64,000 nucleotides of DNA. It comes from Thalassotalea loyana (GTDB lineage: Bacteria > Pseudomonadota > Gammaproteobacteria > Enterobacterales > Alteromonadaceae). The position numbers and the translations under genes are program-made. The DNA is taken from assembly GCF_030161435.1 (NCBI RefSeq), contig NZ_BSSV01000002.1, forward strand, positions 310,001 through 374,000. The letters run 5' to 3'. Positions 42,554-53,156 of this stretch are shown here, piece after piece (the stretch's first letter is position 1; every line of letters begins with the position of its first letter). The notes under the pieces are model-generated. The model was not told the DNA's origin and did not search any database. It saw nothing but the letters and a program-made list of their open reading frames with translations.

Positions 42554-43264
42554 ATGTCTGCATTTATAAAACGATTATCTTTGGCAAGTATCCTGTTTTG
42601 CGTCAGCCATGTTGCGAGCGCATCATTGATTACGAATGGTAGCTTTGAACAAGTAATATTTGATGATAATTCTGAATCTAAAGGCAAAGTATTCGGTACC
42701 GACTTATCGGCTTTTGGCCATAAGAAAAAGGGCTGGGATGTTTTCACAACACTACCTGGTTGGTACACGTCTTCTGGTAACGGAATCGAAATTCAGAAGA
42801 ATATTGTGACGCGTTCACAAGATGGCTCACAGCATGTTGAGTTAGACTCTCATAAACGTGGTGGTTCTAATTCTATGATGACACAAACCATTAGTTCGTT
42901 GGTTATTGGTCAAACTTACCAGCTTGATTACTTCTACAAACCAAGAACTAATGGCACGAACGATAATGGGATTAACGTTTATTGGTACGATGCAGATGCG
43001 GTGTTCAACAGCAGCATCCAAGCGCTTCACACCTCTAATGGTTCTCGTAAAGAGCAACGTAACTGGGAACGTGAAACATTAACATTTCAAGCTAATTCAA
43101 CGTCAATGAATTTAAGCTTCGCGGCTACAGGAAAGCAAAACACGCTAGGTGGTTTGATTGATAACGTGTCGCTAGTGCAGGTTGCTCAAGTGACAGAACC
43201 GTCAACTTTATTGATGTTCTTGCTACCAGCTGGCTTTATGTTAACGAGAAAAAGAAACCGCTAA
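42554..43264 (+). CDS. PEP-CTERM-sorted secreted protein (DUF642-like)
   Basis: 236 residues. Signal peptide MSAFIKRLSLASILFCVSHVASA. A jelly-roll domain begins SLITNGSFEQ and contains LPGWYTSSGNGIEIQ, SQDGSQHVELDSH and LVIGQTYQLDYFYKPR. The C-terminus EPSTLLMFLLPAGFMLTRKR is a PEP-CTERM sorting signal for the EpsH exosortase. Probably an exopolysaccharide-linked surface protein. Confidence 0.82.
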   Translation: MSAFIKRLSLASILFCVSHVASASLITNGSFEQVIFDDNSESKGKVFGTDLSAFGHKKKGWDVFTTLPGWYTSSGNGIEIQKNIVTRSQDGSQHVELDSHKRGGSNSMMTQTISSLVIGQTYQLDYFYKPRTNGTNDNGINVYWYDADAVFNSSIQALHTSNGSRKEQRNWERETLTFQANSTSMNLSFAATGKQNTLGGLIDNVSLVQVAQVTEPSTLLMFLLPAGFMLTRKRNR

Positions 43265-43311
43265 CCCAATCCTGCCTGCTGGTTTACGCTTTTTAGATAA
43301 ATCAGCAGGGC

Positions 43312-44448
43312 CTAATTAAATATTTGCGTCAACCCATCAAGATCATCGATAGCAAATGACTTTGCTTGCATATAAATGTCATCATTGAATTCTCTATGCG
43401 TTGCACATCGATACAAACAATCGAGCATAAAATGAAACGCACATACTTGCTTGTTGCCCGTTAAGTTGCCCGCCTTTAGTTTCAACTTATCTAATGCTAG
43501 TAGCCATTTGACGACATTAACATCAATGTGCCACTGCGAAAGCATCAGCGCTGACGCAGAAAAAATACTAACGCCACAGACTTTCTCAAGTTGTTTATTC
43601 AAAATAGAGAGTTCATCAATCCCCTCAACCGCTGGGATAACATAATCTGCCTTTGGCATCTCACGATGATTTAACAAAAATATACCAATCAAACCAAACA
43701 TTAACACTTGTTGGCTAATTGCATAATCTACAGATTGATCAAAGAGCTTTCTATTTTTAAACCACGTTAAACAATTCGCAGCAAGAGAAAATGAACGATG
43801 ATAAGTCTTCAATAACTGTTCATCGACTACCTCGTTTAGTGCATCGCCAATTCCGTATAAAACGGCAAAATTGATAACATTATCAATGCCAATATTTCGC
43901 CCTATTGCTTCATGCAAATCCGCAGGCGTTTTGCCATAAACGGCTGTACTCGCTTGCCCCATGACACGCCCAGTAAAAACAGGGTCCAACTCAATAATGT
44001 CAACAACTCTGTCCAAATCAATATTGCCCGTCGCTTTGTATTTAATCAGCTCTGCACAGCTTTTTGGCATTGGAGGCAACGAATCAATAATTTGGCTAAA
44101 AGTTGTTTTCTGATCGTGTGTTTGCGACGTATTCGCTAAGTTACGATATTGTGAAGGTGTTATATTAAACTTCTGTTTGAATGCACGTTCGAATGTTGCC
44201 CTTTCTGAATAGCCAAGTTTAAAGGCTAATTCATCAATCTTTATGCTATTTTTTCGTAGCGACTCTACACATAATGCATTTAAAAATTTTGTTTGAATCG
44301 CTTTGTAACTTGTGTCGTCATTAGCAAGTTTTCGCCTAAAAGAGGTCGTACTCATGTGTAGCTCTTTAGCACATTGCTCCAATGTCAAAGCAGCAGGTAA
44401 TGGACTAACCAACAATTTTTGGGTCACTGCTTCACTCAATGTGCTCAT
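43312..44448 (-). CDS. AraC-type HTH fused to an HDOD domain
   Basis: 378 residues. Residues 20-105 are two AraC helix-turn-helix motifs (TLEQCAKELHMSTTSFRRKL and KIDELAFKLGYSERATFERA, FNITPSQYR). Residues 115-270 form an HDOD domain (IIDSLPPMPKSCAELIKYKA; DLDRVVDIIELDPVFTGRVM). In AraC proteins the DNA-binding part is usually C-terminal, so this order is odd. Likely a signalling regulator; target unknown. Confidence 0.78.
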   Translation of the reverse strand: MSTLSEAVTQKLLVSPLPAALTLEQCAKELHMSTTSFRRKLANDDTSYKAIQTKFLNALCVESLRKNSIKIDELAFKLGYSERATFERAFKQKFNITPSQYRNLANTSQTHDQKTTFSQIIDSLPPMPKSCAELIKYKATGNIDLDRVVDIIELDPVFTGRVMGQASTAVYGKTPADLHEAIGRNIGIDNVINFAVLYGIGDALNEVVDEQLLKTYHRSFSLAANCLTWFKNRKLFDQSVDYAISQQVLMFGLIGIFLLNHREMPKADYVIPAVEGIDELSILNKQLEKVCGVSIFSASALMLSQWHIDVNVVKWLLALDKLKLKAGNLTGNKQVCAFHFMLDCLYRCATHREFNDDIYMQAKSFAIDDLDGLTQIFN

Positions 44449-44546
44449 GGGATAAACATTCCTTTTTTCCGCGAAAACTCACTCGAAACACAATTATGAA
44501 AGCTTTTATCAATAACAACAAGTTGTTAGATCAATATCTTGTCATT

Positions 44547-45899
44547 TTACCAAGCTTTTGCGTGAAACTTACTTTTTGTTATCACTTTCTCTTGTTCACT
44601 CGTCAGCATGAAGGTTAGCTCAGTAAATTGAGCGCTATGCCCTTCTGGCGAAGTGACATTGATCAGTAGCAGTTTGTTTTCCTCTTTATCCAGCAGAATG
44701 GGTTTGTTATTTTCTATCGTAAAACCTTCATTTTCAGGTAAAGATAAAATTAACCGTTTCGCTTGATTAGTTTTATTTAACAGCTTGATTTGATAACTAT
44801 TTTCAAATCTGCCGTCGAGATTTTCACGATAGAGGACATTTCTGTCTTTAATAATACTCACCTCAATGAGCGAACGGTTTGCAAGCCAAACAGCAAAGAT
44901 AGCGGTAAATACTACAATGACACTAATATAGGCAATTGAGCGCAGTTTATTAGAGGCTCTATTTGCTACATTAGCAATAAGTCCTTTAGCATAGCCAAAA
45001 CGAGTCATCACTTGGTTACATGCATCAATACACAAGCCACAACTAATACATTGGTATTGAAAGCCTTGGCGAATATCAATTCCGACAGGGCAAACTTGGA
45101 CACATAAATTACAATCAACACAATCGCCAAGACCGTCAGGTTTTTCGCGGTTTAGTTTTCTTGGCGCTCTGGGCTCACCTCGACTTGCTTGATAAGTAAT
45201 GACCTTTGTTTCGTCACCGATCATTGCTGACTGAAAGCGAGAATACGGACACATATGCTCACACATTTTCTCTTTTATCCAACCAGCGTTTGTATATGTC
45301 GCAAACGCAAAGAATAATACCCAGCCCCAAAATAAAGCACTCAACTCACCCGTAAAAATAGCAATGTAAAGAGGCTTTACTGGCGTGAAGTAGCTCATAA
45401 ATGTTGTTGCAGTAAAAAAGGCAATGAGCAGCCAAGCAACGTGTTTTAAACCTTTCCGGGTTAACTTGTCCGTTGACCATGGCAATTTGCTAAGTTTTTT
45501 CTGCGCTTGATAGTTACCTTCAAAGCGAAATTGAGTCCAGAAAAACATAAAGCTCCAAATCGTTTGAGGACAGAGAAAACCACACCACAAACGACCATAC
45601 CGAGCAGAAACAAAAAACAGTAAAAATGCCGCTATGACAAAAACAAAAAAGAAAATCAGTAAATCTTGTGGATAGAAGATCAAGCCAAAAAAGCGAAGTT
45701 GCTGAGCACCGATATCAAACAAAATCGCTTGCTGACCATTAAACTCGATAAATGGTAAGCCCGCAAAAATAACCATCAAAAATGTTGCGATTAACCTGCG
45801 CAATCGTTGCCAACTTCCTGTTTGCTCCTTGATGATAATTTCCTTATCAATATCTGCGGTTTGAAAGATAACAGGTGAAGTGTTGTCAAAGTTTTTCAT
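44547..45899 (-). CDS. ccoG: CcoG/FixG-type cytochrome oxidase accessory protein
   Basis: 450 residues from ATG 45899 (GAGG 6 bases ahead). Membrane helices carry WCGFLCPQTIWSFMFF. Two ferredoxin clusters follow: CVDCNLCVQVCPVGIDIRQG and CISCGLCIDACNQVM. A C-terminal Ig-like periplasmic domain is introduced by IIKDRNVLYREN. CcoG reduces copper during assembly of cbb3 oxidase. The ccoNOQP genes are not in the window. Confidence 0.9.
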   Translation of the reverse strand: MKNFDNTSPVIFQTADIDKEIIIKEQTGSWQRLRRLIATFLMVIFAGLPFIEFNGQQAILFDIGAQQLRFFGLIFYPQDLLIFFFVFVIAAFLLFFVSARYGRLWCGFLCPQTIWSFMFFWTQFRFEGNYQAQKKLSKLPWSTDKLTRKGLKHVAWLLIAFFTATTFMSYFTPVKPLYIAIFTGELSALFWGWVLFFAFATYTNAGWIKEKMCEHMCPYSRFQSAMIGDETKVITYQASRGEPRAPRKLNREKPDGLGDCVDCNLCVQVCPVGIDIRQGFQYQCISCGLCIDACNQVMTRFGYAKGLIANVANRASNKLRSIAYISVIVVFTAIFAVWLANRSLIEVSIIKDRNVLYRENLDGRFENSYQIKLLNKTNQAKRLILSLPENEGFTIENNKPILLDKEENKLLLINVTSPEGHSAQFTELTFMLTSEQEKVITKSKFHAKAW

Positions 45900-46026
45900 C
45901 GTAACCTCGTACTGCCACGTGGTGAGCAAAAATTTCGCCGGCAATTCTAATTTCAAGACCGACATGGTTACAGGGACAAAAAGTTATATTACAATGGGTA
46001 CAGTTAAGTATTTGTAGATATGCGAC

Positions 46027-47430
46027 ATGACAAAACTTTATTTACAACTAAGTCATTCTATTCAAGAAAAAATTACGCTGGGACTGTTGAAAAGTGGTGA
46101 GCGTTTAGCGTCTATTCGCTCGCTCATGGACAGCCATGGCGTTGCTAAAAATACTGTCATCAGTGCGCTCAATGATCTTGAAATGAAAGGGTTTATTGTC
46201 GCAAAGCCAAAGGTTGGTTACTTCGTTACACAAACCAAACAGAACATGCAAAGGGTACCTGAACAGCATTTCCCAGATACCACTTTAAGTAAAGTTTCCT
46301 TATCCGATGTTTTTTATGATGTTATGACAAAGCAAGCCGCTTTTGACATTATTCCCAACGAGCAATCTACACCACCAACAAGCCATTTAGCGTCGTTGAA
46401 CAAATGTCTTCGTCGAGCCTTTCGCGAGGAAATTCCATTTAGAACGAGTCACTATGACACGCCAAAAGGGTTAAGATTACTCAGAGAACAAATTAGTCTG
46501 CGCTATCGCCAACGTAACATTCCAATCGATGCGTCAGAACTATGTATAACATCAGGTTGTCAGCATGGCCTTATGTTGGCGCTCATGGCCTGTTGCGAGC
46601 CTGGTGATGTCGTTGCAGTAGAAAGTCCAACATTTTATGGTTCATTGCTTCTATTGGAGCAGCTAAAACTAAAAGTTGTTGAAATATCATCTCACCCTTT
46701 AACCGGATTAGATGTTACACACTTGTCATCCGTACTTAAAAATCAAAACATCAAGGCTTGTATCGCAACACCAAATTTCGCTACTCCGACAGGTAGCTTA
46801 ATGCCAGAAGAAAGCAGAAAAAGTTTGGTAATGCTTGCCAACAAATATGATTTTGCGCTAATTGAGGATGATATCTATGGCGAAATATCGTTCTCAAATA
46901 CAGTGTCATCACTTAAGTCATATGATGTCCAAAATCGTGTCATTATTTCTAGCTCTGTGTCGAAAGTACTGTCTAAAGACATAAGAATTGGCTGGGTAGC
47001 GGGTGGAAAGTGGCAAAAGAAAATCGAACATTTAAAGCTAACAAGCATGCTAGCAGCAAGCCGCTCTGTCCAAGCAGGACTCGCCCAATTTATGCATCAA
47101 GGGGGCTACAGAAAGCATATCAACTACACAAACCTGCAATTAAACAATCAATTACAAACACTTGTTGATGTGATTCAGCAACATTGGCCTACTAACATAA
47201 AGTATACTGTCCCCAATGGTGGAATCGCTTTGTGGGTTGAGTTGCCAAAACCGATAGATAGCATGGCGCTATATCATGCGTTACTCAACAAACACATCGT
47301 TGTAACGCCCGGCATTCTTTTTTCTCATCGAAATAGCTATTCCAATTATTTACGCTTAAGCTTTCAGCATAAAATGACACCCAAACGCGTCGCCGCGCTC
47401 AAGGTAATAGGAAAAATGTTAGCCACCTAA
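46027..47430 (+). CDS. MocR-family (GntR + aminotransferase) regulator
   Basis: 467 residues. The N-terminal GntR helix-turn-helix is GLLKSGERLASIRSLMDSHG and VAKNTVISALNDLEMKGFI. The aminotransferase-like domain has CITSGCQHGLMLALMACCEP and ISSSVSKVLSKDIRIGWVAG, with the PLP lysine in SKVLSK. Such proteins sense PLP or amino compounds. Divergent from ccoG; the target is not evident. Confidence 0.88.
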   Translation: MTKLYLQLSHSIQEKITLGLLKSGERLASIRSLMDSHGVAKNTVISALNDLEMKGFIVAKPKVGYFVTQTKQNMQRVPEQHFPDTTLSKVSLSDVFYDVMTKQAAFDIIPNEQSTPPTSHLASLNKCLRRAFREEIPFRTSHYDTPKGLRLLREQISLRYRQRNIPIDASELCITSGCQHGLMLALMACCEPGDVVAVESPTFYGSLLLLEQLKLKVVEISSHPLTGLDVTHLSSVLKNQNIKACIATPNFATPTGSLMPEESRKSLVMLANKYDFALIEDDIYGEISFSNTVSSLKSYDVQNRVIISSSVSKVLSKDIRIGWVAGGKWQKKIEHLKLTSMLAASRSVQAGLAQFMHQGGYRKHINYTNLQLNNQLQTLVDVIQQHWPTNIKYTVPNGGIALWVELPKPIDSMALYHALLNKHIVVTPGILFSHRNSYSNYLRLSFQHKMTPKRVAALKVIGKMLAT

Positions 47431-47541
47431 TGCAAGCTAACTTTTAAATAGAAAAGTGTAATTTTCACAATAATTTCATCAAGCCTTATTATTGCTTATT
47501 TAACATGACGTGTTATTTGCTATGTGATTTATCGCACTACT

Positions 47542-48486
47542 ATGGAAAAAGTTGCCCAGCTTGAATCTGGCATCAACCTTAGTTACCAGGATACAGGCAA
47601 GAAAGGACACCCTGCGATTATCTTAATAATGGGGCTAGGTGCACAAATGACGGTATGGCCTGATGAGTTGTACTACGGGCTTGTCAACAAGGGATTTCGG
47701 GTTATTCGATTTGACAACCGAGATACGGGAAAATCATCATTACTCAGTCACTATGGTAAACCCAACGTCCTGAAAACTTGGGCAACTCGAAAATTTACCA
47801 GCAAAGCGAAAGCTCCCTACCTGCTCGAGGACATGGTTCAAGATACCTTAGCACTCATGTCGTATTTGAAGATCAAAAAGGCACATTTTATTGGCGCTTC
47901 TATGGGCGGAATGATTGCACAAATTTTGGCAGCAAATAACAAAAAGAAGGTATTGAGCCTTACCTGCCTAATGTCATCAGCCAGACCTCAAGGGTTAACA
48001 GTATCTCGCCTCCGAATGTTCATGCAATTGGCAAACCGCCCAAACTCTAGTAATCGAAAAGCTGCAATTAACTACAATGTAAAACTCAATCGCCTAATTG
48101 GTAGTCCCTCGTTTCCAATTGATGACAAACAACTCTATCAGCAAGCAAAATTCCATATAGAAAGAGGTTACCACCCTGACGGTATATCTCGCCAATTAGC
48201 CGCCCTCACGGCTTCAGGTTGTCGTCGACATCTCCTCAAGTCAATCAAAGTAAAAACGCTTGTTATTCATGGTAATCAAGATCCTGTAATTCCTCTTCAA
48301 GATGGGATTGAAACCGCTCAATCAATTAAGAAAAACAAGCTAAAAATTGTTGACGGTATGGGCCATGACTTTCCACCTGAGATCACACCAAAACTGATTA
48401 AGTGGATTAGTAAACACATTCTAAAAGCTGAGCAAAAAAGAGCAGTGAAAAAGGCATTAAAGCAAGCAACTATCGAACTAAATTAA
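47542..48486 (+). CDS. Alpha/beta hydrolase
   Basis: About 314 residues from ATG 47542; GTG 47524 is an alternative, and no strong binding site decides. Oxyanion loop ILIMGLGAQMTVWP, nucleophile elbow FIGASMGGMIAQ (Ser near 131), acid in HGNQDPVIP and histidine in GMGHDFPPE complete the triad. Resembles esterases and epoxide/haloalkane-hydrolase relatives. Substrate unknown. Confidence 0.85.
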   Translation: MEKVAQLESGINLSYQDTGKKGHPAIILIMGLGAQMTVWPDELYYGLVNKGFRVIRFDNRDTGKSSLLSHYGKPNVLKTWATRKFTSKAKAPYLLEDMVQDTLALMSYLKIKKAHFIGASMGGMIAQILAANNKKKVLSLTCLMSSARPQGLTVSRLRMFMQLANRPNSSNRKAAINYNVKLNRLIGSPSFPIDDKQLYQQAKFHIERGYHPDGISRQLAALTASGCRRHLLKSIKVKTLVIHGNQDPVIPLQDGIETAQSIKKNKLKIVDGMGHDFPPEITPKLIKWISKHILKAEQKRAVKKALKQATIELN

Positions 48487-48502
48487 TAGCGACATCACCA
48501 AC

Positions 48503-50095
48503 CTATAAGGTATTGATATTTGCTAAATACTCTTCTGCCTTTGTAAGTACTTGCTCGCGCTGTGCTTCAGATTTTTTATACCAGTTAGCATAAACCATTC
48601 GATTTCTTGGATTCGCTTTAAATTGCGTTTCATGATTGACCATAAAGCGCCAATATAAGGCATTAAGCGGACAAGCATTTGTGCTCGTTATTTCTTTTAC
48701 TTGATAATGACAACTGGCGCAATAGTCACTCATCTTATTGACATAGTTTCCACTGGCAGCATAAGCCTTTGAACCGACAATGCCACCATCAGCAAATTGG
48801 CTCATTCCTCGAGTGTTTGGCATTTCTACCCATTCAATTGCATCGATATAGATGCCCAAATACCAAGCATCAACTTCCGAAGGGTCAATACCAGCAATTA
48901 GACAAAAATTCCCGGTAATCATGAGTCTTTGAATATGATGTGCGTAGGCAAATGTTAAAGACTGGTTGATTGCATGATGTTGACAATTCATTTTGGTATC
49001 AGCCGTCCAAAACCAATCAGGCAACGGCCGACTTGCAGATAACGCATTCATTGTCGAATACTCGGGCATATTGGCCCAATATATACCTCTGATAAACTCT
49101 CGCCAGCCAATAATTTGCCTAACAAACCCTTCTATCTGGGCTAGATTAATCAAATCAGAATGAGCGCAATAGTATTCAATGGCGGTATCAACAACGAGTT
49201 GTGGACTTATCATTTTGCTATTTAACGCAAATGACAGTCGTGAATGATATAAGCTCCATGTATTTTGCTGGGCAAGTAAATCCTGCTGACAGGTCATAGC
49301 ATCTTGAAAGCGGCCAAATTGAGGCAGACAAAATTGACAGAAGTACTTGAGTAATTCAACTGACTGCTGTCGATTAACGGGCCACAATAATGTCTTGTTT
49401 GCTTGTCCGATCGTTTTTACTTCATGCCGACTTAGCCGTGACAGAATGTCAGTAACATCATTACTGAACATCAAAGGTTCTGGAATATTGTTAATATCTG
49501 CTGGCTTTAACTTTTCTCTATTTTGCGCATCGAAATTCCACTGTCCTCCCAGTGGCTCGTTATCATCCATCAACAATGAAAATGACTTGCGCATCTTTCG
49601 ATAAAACGCCTCCATGCGATGATGTTTACCACGTTTAAAATGCTGGCCTAACGCCTTTTCAGTTAAGTAAAAATGTTCACATTCAAATGCATTAACGGAT
49701 ATATCTAGTGTTTTCACGAACGCTTCAACCTGTGATCTCAAACGAAACTCATCTGGTAGTTGATAATCAAACGCTGTTACTTGGTATTTCCTAAGGAGTT
49801 GTGACAGAAGTTGAGGCAAGTCTGCAAATTTATGAGTTTCATCCAGCGAAAGATACAGCACATGATGCCCAGCTTGTCGCAGTGCGTTGGCAAAGTGCTC
49901 CATGGCAGCAAAAAATGCACAAACTTTTTGGACATGATGCTTGGCATAATCGGTTTCCTGCTTTAACTCAGTGATCACATACAGAGTCTGCTCATCAACC
50001 GAGTTAAACCAAGAATGACTCGCGTTCAGTTGGTCACCTAGGATAAGCCTCATTCGTCGGTAACATTGCCCAATATTTTGATTCATTTGATTCAT
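48503..50095 (-). CDS. Iron-sulfur bacterial cryptochrome/photolyase (FeS-BCP, PhrB-like)
   Basis: 530 residues from ATG 50095, which overlaps the DUF2256 stop as [20 protein letters not shown] is the family start, [15 protein letters not shown] and [13 protein letters not shown] are typical, and [15 protein letters not shown] binds FAD. The C-terminus has [15 protein letters not shown] and [11 protein letters not shown], whose cysteines hold a 4Fe-4S cluster. Members repair (6-4) photoproducts. Confidence 0.88.
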   Translation of the reverse strand: MNQMNQNIGQCYRRMRLILGDQLNASHSWFNSVDEQTLYVITELKQETDYAKHHVQKVCAFFAAMEHFANALRQAGHHVLYLSLDETHKFADLPQLLSQLLRKYQVTAFDYQLPDEFRLRSQVEAFVKTLDISVNAFECEHFYLTEKALGQHFKRGKHHRMEAFYRKMRKSFSLLMDDNEPLGGQWNFDAQNREKLKPADINNIPEPLMFSNDVTDILSRLSRHEVKTIGQANKTLLWPVNRQQSVELLKYFCQFCLPQFGRFQDAMTCQQDLLAQQNTWSLYHSRLSFALNSKMISPQLVVDTAIEYYCAHSDLINLAQIEGFVRQIIGWREFIRGIYWANMPEYSTMNALSASRPLPDWFWTADTKMNCQHHAINQSLTFAYAHHIQRLMITGNFCLIAGIDPSEVDAWYLGIYIDAIEWVEMPNTRGMSQFADGGIVGSKAYAASGNYVNKMSDYCASCHYQVKEITSTNACPLNALYWRFMVNHETQFKANPRNRMVYANWYKKSEAQREQVLTKAEEYLANINTL

Positions 50096-50226
50096 TTGTT
50101 TCTTTTTCCCGCGCATCTTTTTGAGCAGTATCTAACGTGCTCCCAATTCAATCGCCACTTTTTACGCCAGCTAAATGGTAGTGAACAAACCGGACAAACC
50201 TTTTGAGGTAACTGGGATTTTTTCAT
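50092..50226 (-). CDS. DUF2256 small zinc-finger protein
   Basis: 44 residues, read directly: [16 protein letters not shown] followed by [12 protein letters not shown]. The two CxxC-type pairs and the FxWRKKW core define DUF2256, a family that travels with photolyase and cryptochrome genes. Both ends overlap neighbours by ATGA (51716 gene upstream, FeS-BCP gene downstream), so the three are co-translated. Function unknown. Confidence 0.88.
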   Translation of the reverse strand: MKKSQLPQKVCPVCSLPFSWRKKWRLNWEHVRYCSKRCAGKRNK

Positions 50227-51716
50227 ACCGACGCCTTTGCTCTTTTTTGCCTAGATTGATTCTGAGAACGCACATGTCGTGCGAGAATACGCTGTGATTC
50301 CTTTTTCACAGGCAACCTATTACGCCAACTCCAAAGCAGTGACTGTGCTTCTTTGTAACTTGCTGCTAAGTCGACGATTGGCTCAGGGTAGTCTTGTCCC
50401 AACTCAACGCCATACATCATTTGCTCCATAGGAGAAAGCTCCCAAGGTGTATGAATTAATGGTGCAGGGATTTGTTCAAGTTCAGGCACCCATTGCTTGA
50501 CAAAAGCTCCATCAGTGTCTTTTTCTTGCCCCTGTTTCACAGGGTTATATATTCTGATGGTATTAATCCCTGTAACCCCTGCTTGCATTTGAAACTGGCT
50601 GTAGTGGATGCCGGGCTCATAATCGAGGAAAAGTTTTGCTAAGTGTGTGACGCCTAAGCGCCAATCGAGCGCTAAGTGATGGCATAAAAAGCTTACTAAC
50701 ATCGCTCGCATGCGAAAGTTGATATATCCGGTACTTTGCAAACAGCGCATACAAGCGTCAACCATTGGATAACCAGTTTGCCCTTGCTGCCACGCAGCTA
50801 AACGGGTACGCGCTAAGTCACCACTAATTCTGGGTAAATCATGATAGCCCCGATTAACTGCCTCAAACTCCATGCGAGACTCACTCTCAAACTTTTGAAT
50901 GAAATGACAGTGCCAGTGCAGCCTAGAGCTTAGCGCTGCGAGTGAACGTCGCCAGCCAGGTTTGTGCCAAAAATTTAATAGTTGTTGATAAAACTGCCTC
51001 AGGCTAATGTTGCCCCAAGCCAAGTGTGCAGACATTCGAGAGCAATGCCGTTGGCTTGCACTTGGGCTTGATAACGAATAGAAATATGATTGGCCTCGCT
51101 CATTAAAAAATGAGGATGACACTTGCCAAGCCTCAGCCTCACCACCTCGTTGAAAGTTGCTATCGTATTGAGTATTCCACTGGTCTAAAGGCGCTTGAGG
51201 AAGGTTCTCTTGGAGCCCTAAATCGTTAAACCAACAGACAGACTGTAAGTCAATCTCGAGGATAGGCTCACGCATCACACGTTGCCAATTACGATCCCAG
51301 TTCTCGCGACTCTTTAACGCGCGAATTACTGCTGCATATGATGATTCATGCCAGACAACCGAAGCATTCTCGCACCATTGCTTTACCACGAGGTCTCGCT
51401 CAAATGTTCGATTTAAACCAATTTCTTGGTGAGAATGTAGCGATTTAATACCATAGCGCTGATGAATCGTCTTTAGCGTGGTAATAACATCACCTTTGGT
51501 CACACAAATTGCGGTGGTTGGTACTCGATCTTTAATATCTTCAAGCGATTGAGCAACAAAACGCCAATGACGTGGATCATGATGAGGATCATTGAGCAGT
51601 ATATCTTCAAAGCAATACAGTAATAGAACAGGACGCCCAGACGAGACTGCCGCATGAAGTGGCGGATGATCCGATAAACGCAAGTCTCGTTTGAGCCAAA
51701 CTACACTAATCGACAT
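50223..51716 (-). CDS. Photolyase/cryptochrome family protein, class I-like
   Basis: 497 residues. The N-terminal Rossmann antenna domain begins [17 protein letters not shown]. The FAD-binding domain shows [40 protein letters not shown] and [19 protein letters not shown]. Length fits class I/III enzymes. Whether it repairs CPDs or acts as a photoreceptor cannot be settled by eye. It is the second photolyase-type gene of the cluster. Confidence 0.85.
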   Translation of the reverse strand: MSISVVWLKRDLRLSDHPPLHAAVSSGRPVLLLYCFEDILLNDPHHDPRHWRFVAQSLEDIKDRVPTTAICVTKGDVITTLKTIHQRYGIKSLHSHQEIGLNRTFERDLVVKQWCENASVVWHESSYAAVIRALKSRENWDRNWQRVMREPILEIDLQSVCWFNDLGLQENLPQAPLDQWNTQYDSNFQRGGEAEAWQVSSSFFNERGQSYFYSLSSPSASQRHCSRMSAHLAWGNISLRQFYQQLLNFWHKPGWRRSLAALSSRLHWHCHFIQKFESESRMEFEAVNRGYHDLPRISGDLARTRLAAWQQGQTGYPMVDACMRCLQSTGYINFRMRAMLVSFLCHHLALDWRLGVTHLAKLFLDYEPGIHYSQFQMQAGVTGINTIRIYNPVKQGQEKDTDGAFVKQWVPELEQIPAPLIHTPWELSPMEQMMYGVELGQDYPEPIVDLAASYKEAQSLLWSWRNRLPVKKESQRILARHVRSQNQSRQKRAKASV

Positions 51717-51724
51717 GATTTATC

Positions 51725-53080
51725 CTAGGCTTCTAACACTGGCCAGTCAGCAGCGTCAGTGCTGTCTATTGCTGTAATATTCTGTTCACCACTCCATCGA
51801 GCAATAAAGCTACCGTCGGGATCATACTGCTGTTGTTGCTTCTCAATATTAAAGTGACGTCCGCCGCGAGGATCGACACCGACACCCGCAATGTATTGCC
51901 AATTTCCCCAGTTGGCTGCAACATCATAATCAATAAGTTGTTCTTGAAAATAAGCCGCGCCATATCGCCAGTCAATATTGAGTTCATTGGTTAAGTAGCT
52001 CGCAACAAGTTGTCTTCCACGGTTTGATAAATAGCCAGTTGAGCGCAATTGATTCATACATGCGTTAACCAAAGGTGATGGTGTAGAGCCGTGTACCCAG
52101 CGATTAAAACGTTCAGGAAAATAAGAGGTTAATGGAGATTGTTGGGCAACCCCTTTGAACGTGAACAAACTCGTACCTTGGCGAGTGGCTTGCCATTGAA
52201 AGTACTCTCGCCAAAGTAATTCAAACCCTATCCAATAAGTGGATTCGTTAGCGCCAAAAACCTCCTCATAACTTAACTTTTGTAACCAAACCTGTCTCGG
52301 TGATAAATTCCCTTGACTCAAGTAGGGACTGAGTTTTGTCGACGACGACCAATCATCTAGTGCATTGCGGGTTTCTTTATAACTTAGCGGTGCTTGACTT
52401 GAAAAGTACCCTCTCAAATGTCTACTTGCACTCAGTTCGCCACCATGGAACATCGACGATTCAACCAAATCATCTCGAAGTGACTGACTAGCGCCTGAAA
52501 GACTAGAGGCTTTTTCAACATCAAATACATCAAGTGGCAATGTCATTGGTGCACGAAGTTTGAGTCCATAAGATGCTTGTGGCAGTTGAACTTCAACGGA
52601 CTTTTTCTCAACAAAATTACGAAATCGACTAAAACTTTTGTATTTTGCGTCATCATCAGGGAGTTGCGAAGGTTCAAAGAGTGTCGAATTCCATCGGCTT
52701 ACAACGGTAAGCTCGTTGAACTCTTTGGCTACCTGACGCCAGTGCTGTTGCTCATACCAACCAACTTGATGCGCAACACCAAGGTGAGTAAATGTATGTT
52801 GTGTTGTAAGTTGACTAATGACTTGTTTCGGCGAACCAAAGGCCACATATAAACGATGTTTACTATCGCTTAGATTGCGAGCCAGCGCTTCAAGTGACTG
52901 ACAGATGAAGCGCCATCGATGGAATCCTATATCTTGATGGTGATAATTGGTTGGCTTAAACCACTGTGGGTTGATGATGTATACAAATGCCAAACTCTCG
53001 CACTCTCGAGCAAGTGCGTTGAGTGTGGGGTTATCTTCTAATCTCAAATCATGGGTGAAACAGTATAGGCCTTTTCGCAT
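51725..53080 (-). CDS. Cryptochrome DASH
   Basis: 451 residues. GLYCFTHDLRLEDNPTLNAL begins the antenna domain. The C-terminal part has PLVNACMNQLRSTGYLSNRG, NWGNWQYIAGVGVDPRGGRH and FNIEKQQQQYDPDG, the Cry-DASH signature. DASH proteins repair CPDs in single-stranded DNA and may signal blue light. Lies 8 bases upstream of the class I-like gene. Confidence 0.92.
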   Translation of the reverse strand: MRKGLYCFTHDLRLEDNPTLNALARECESLAFVYIINPQWFKPTNYHHQDIGFHRWRFICQSLEALARNLSDSKHRLYVAFGSPKQVISQLTTQHTFTHLGVAHQVGWYEQQHWRQVAKEFNELTVVSRWNSTLFEPSQLPDDDAKYKSFSRFRNFVEKKSVEVQLPQASYGLKLRAPMTLPLDVFDVEKASSLSGASQSLRDDLVESSMFHGGELSASRHLRGYFSSQAPLSYKETRNALDDWSSSTKLSPYLSQGNLSPRQVWLQKLSYEEVFGANESTYWIGFELLWREYFQWQATRQGTSLFTFKGVAQQSPLTSYFPERFNRWVHGSTPSPLVNACMNQLRSTGYLSNRGRQLVASYLTNELNIDWRYGAAYFQEQLIDYDVAANWGNWQYIAGVGVDPRGGRHFNIEKQQQQYDPDGSFIARWSGEQNITAIDSTDAADWPVLEA

Positions 53081-53156
53081 ACTCTAAATTTCATGTAAAA
53101 ACAGTCTTTTTAATACGGTTTCTAGCAGAATTTAGTTCAGTCGTAAGGCCTTTAAC

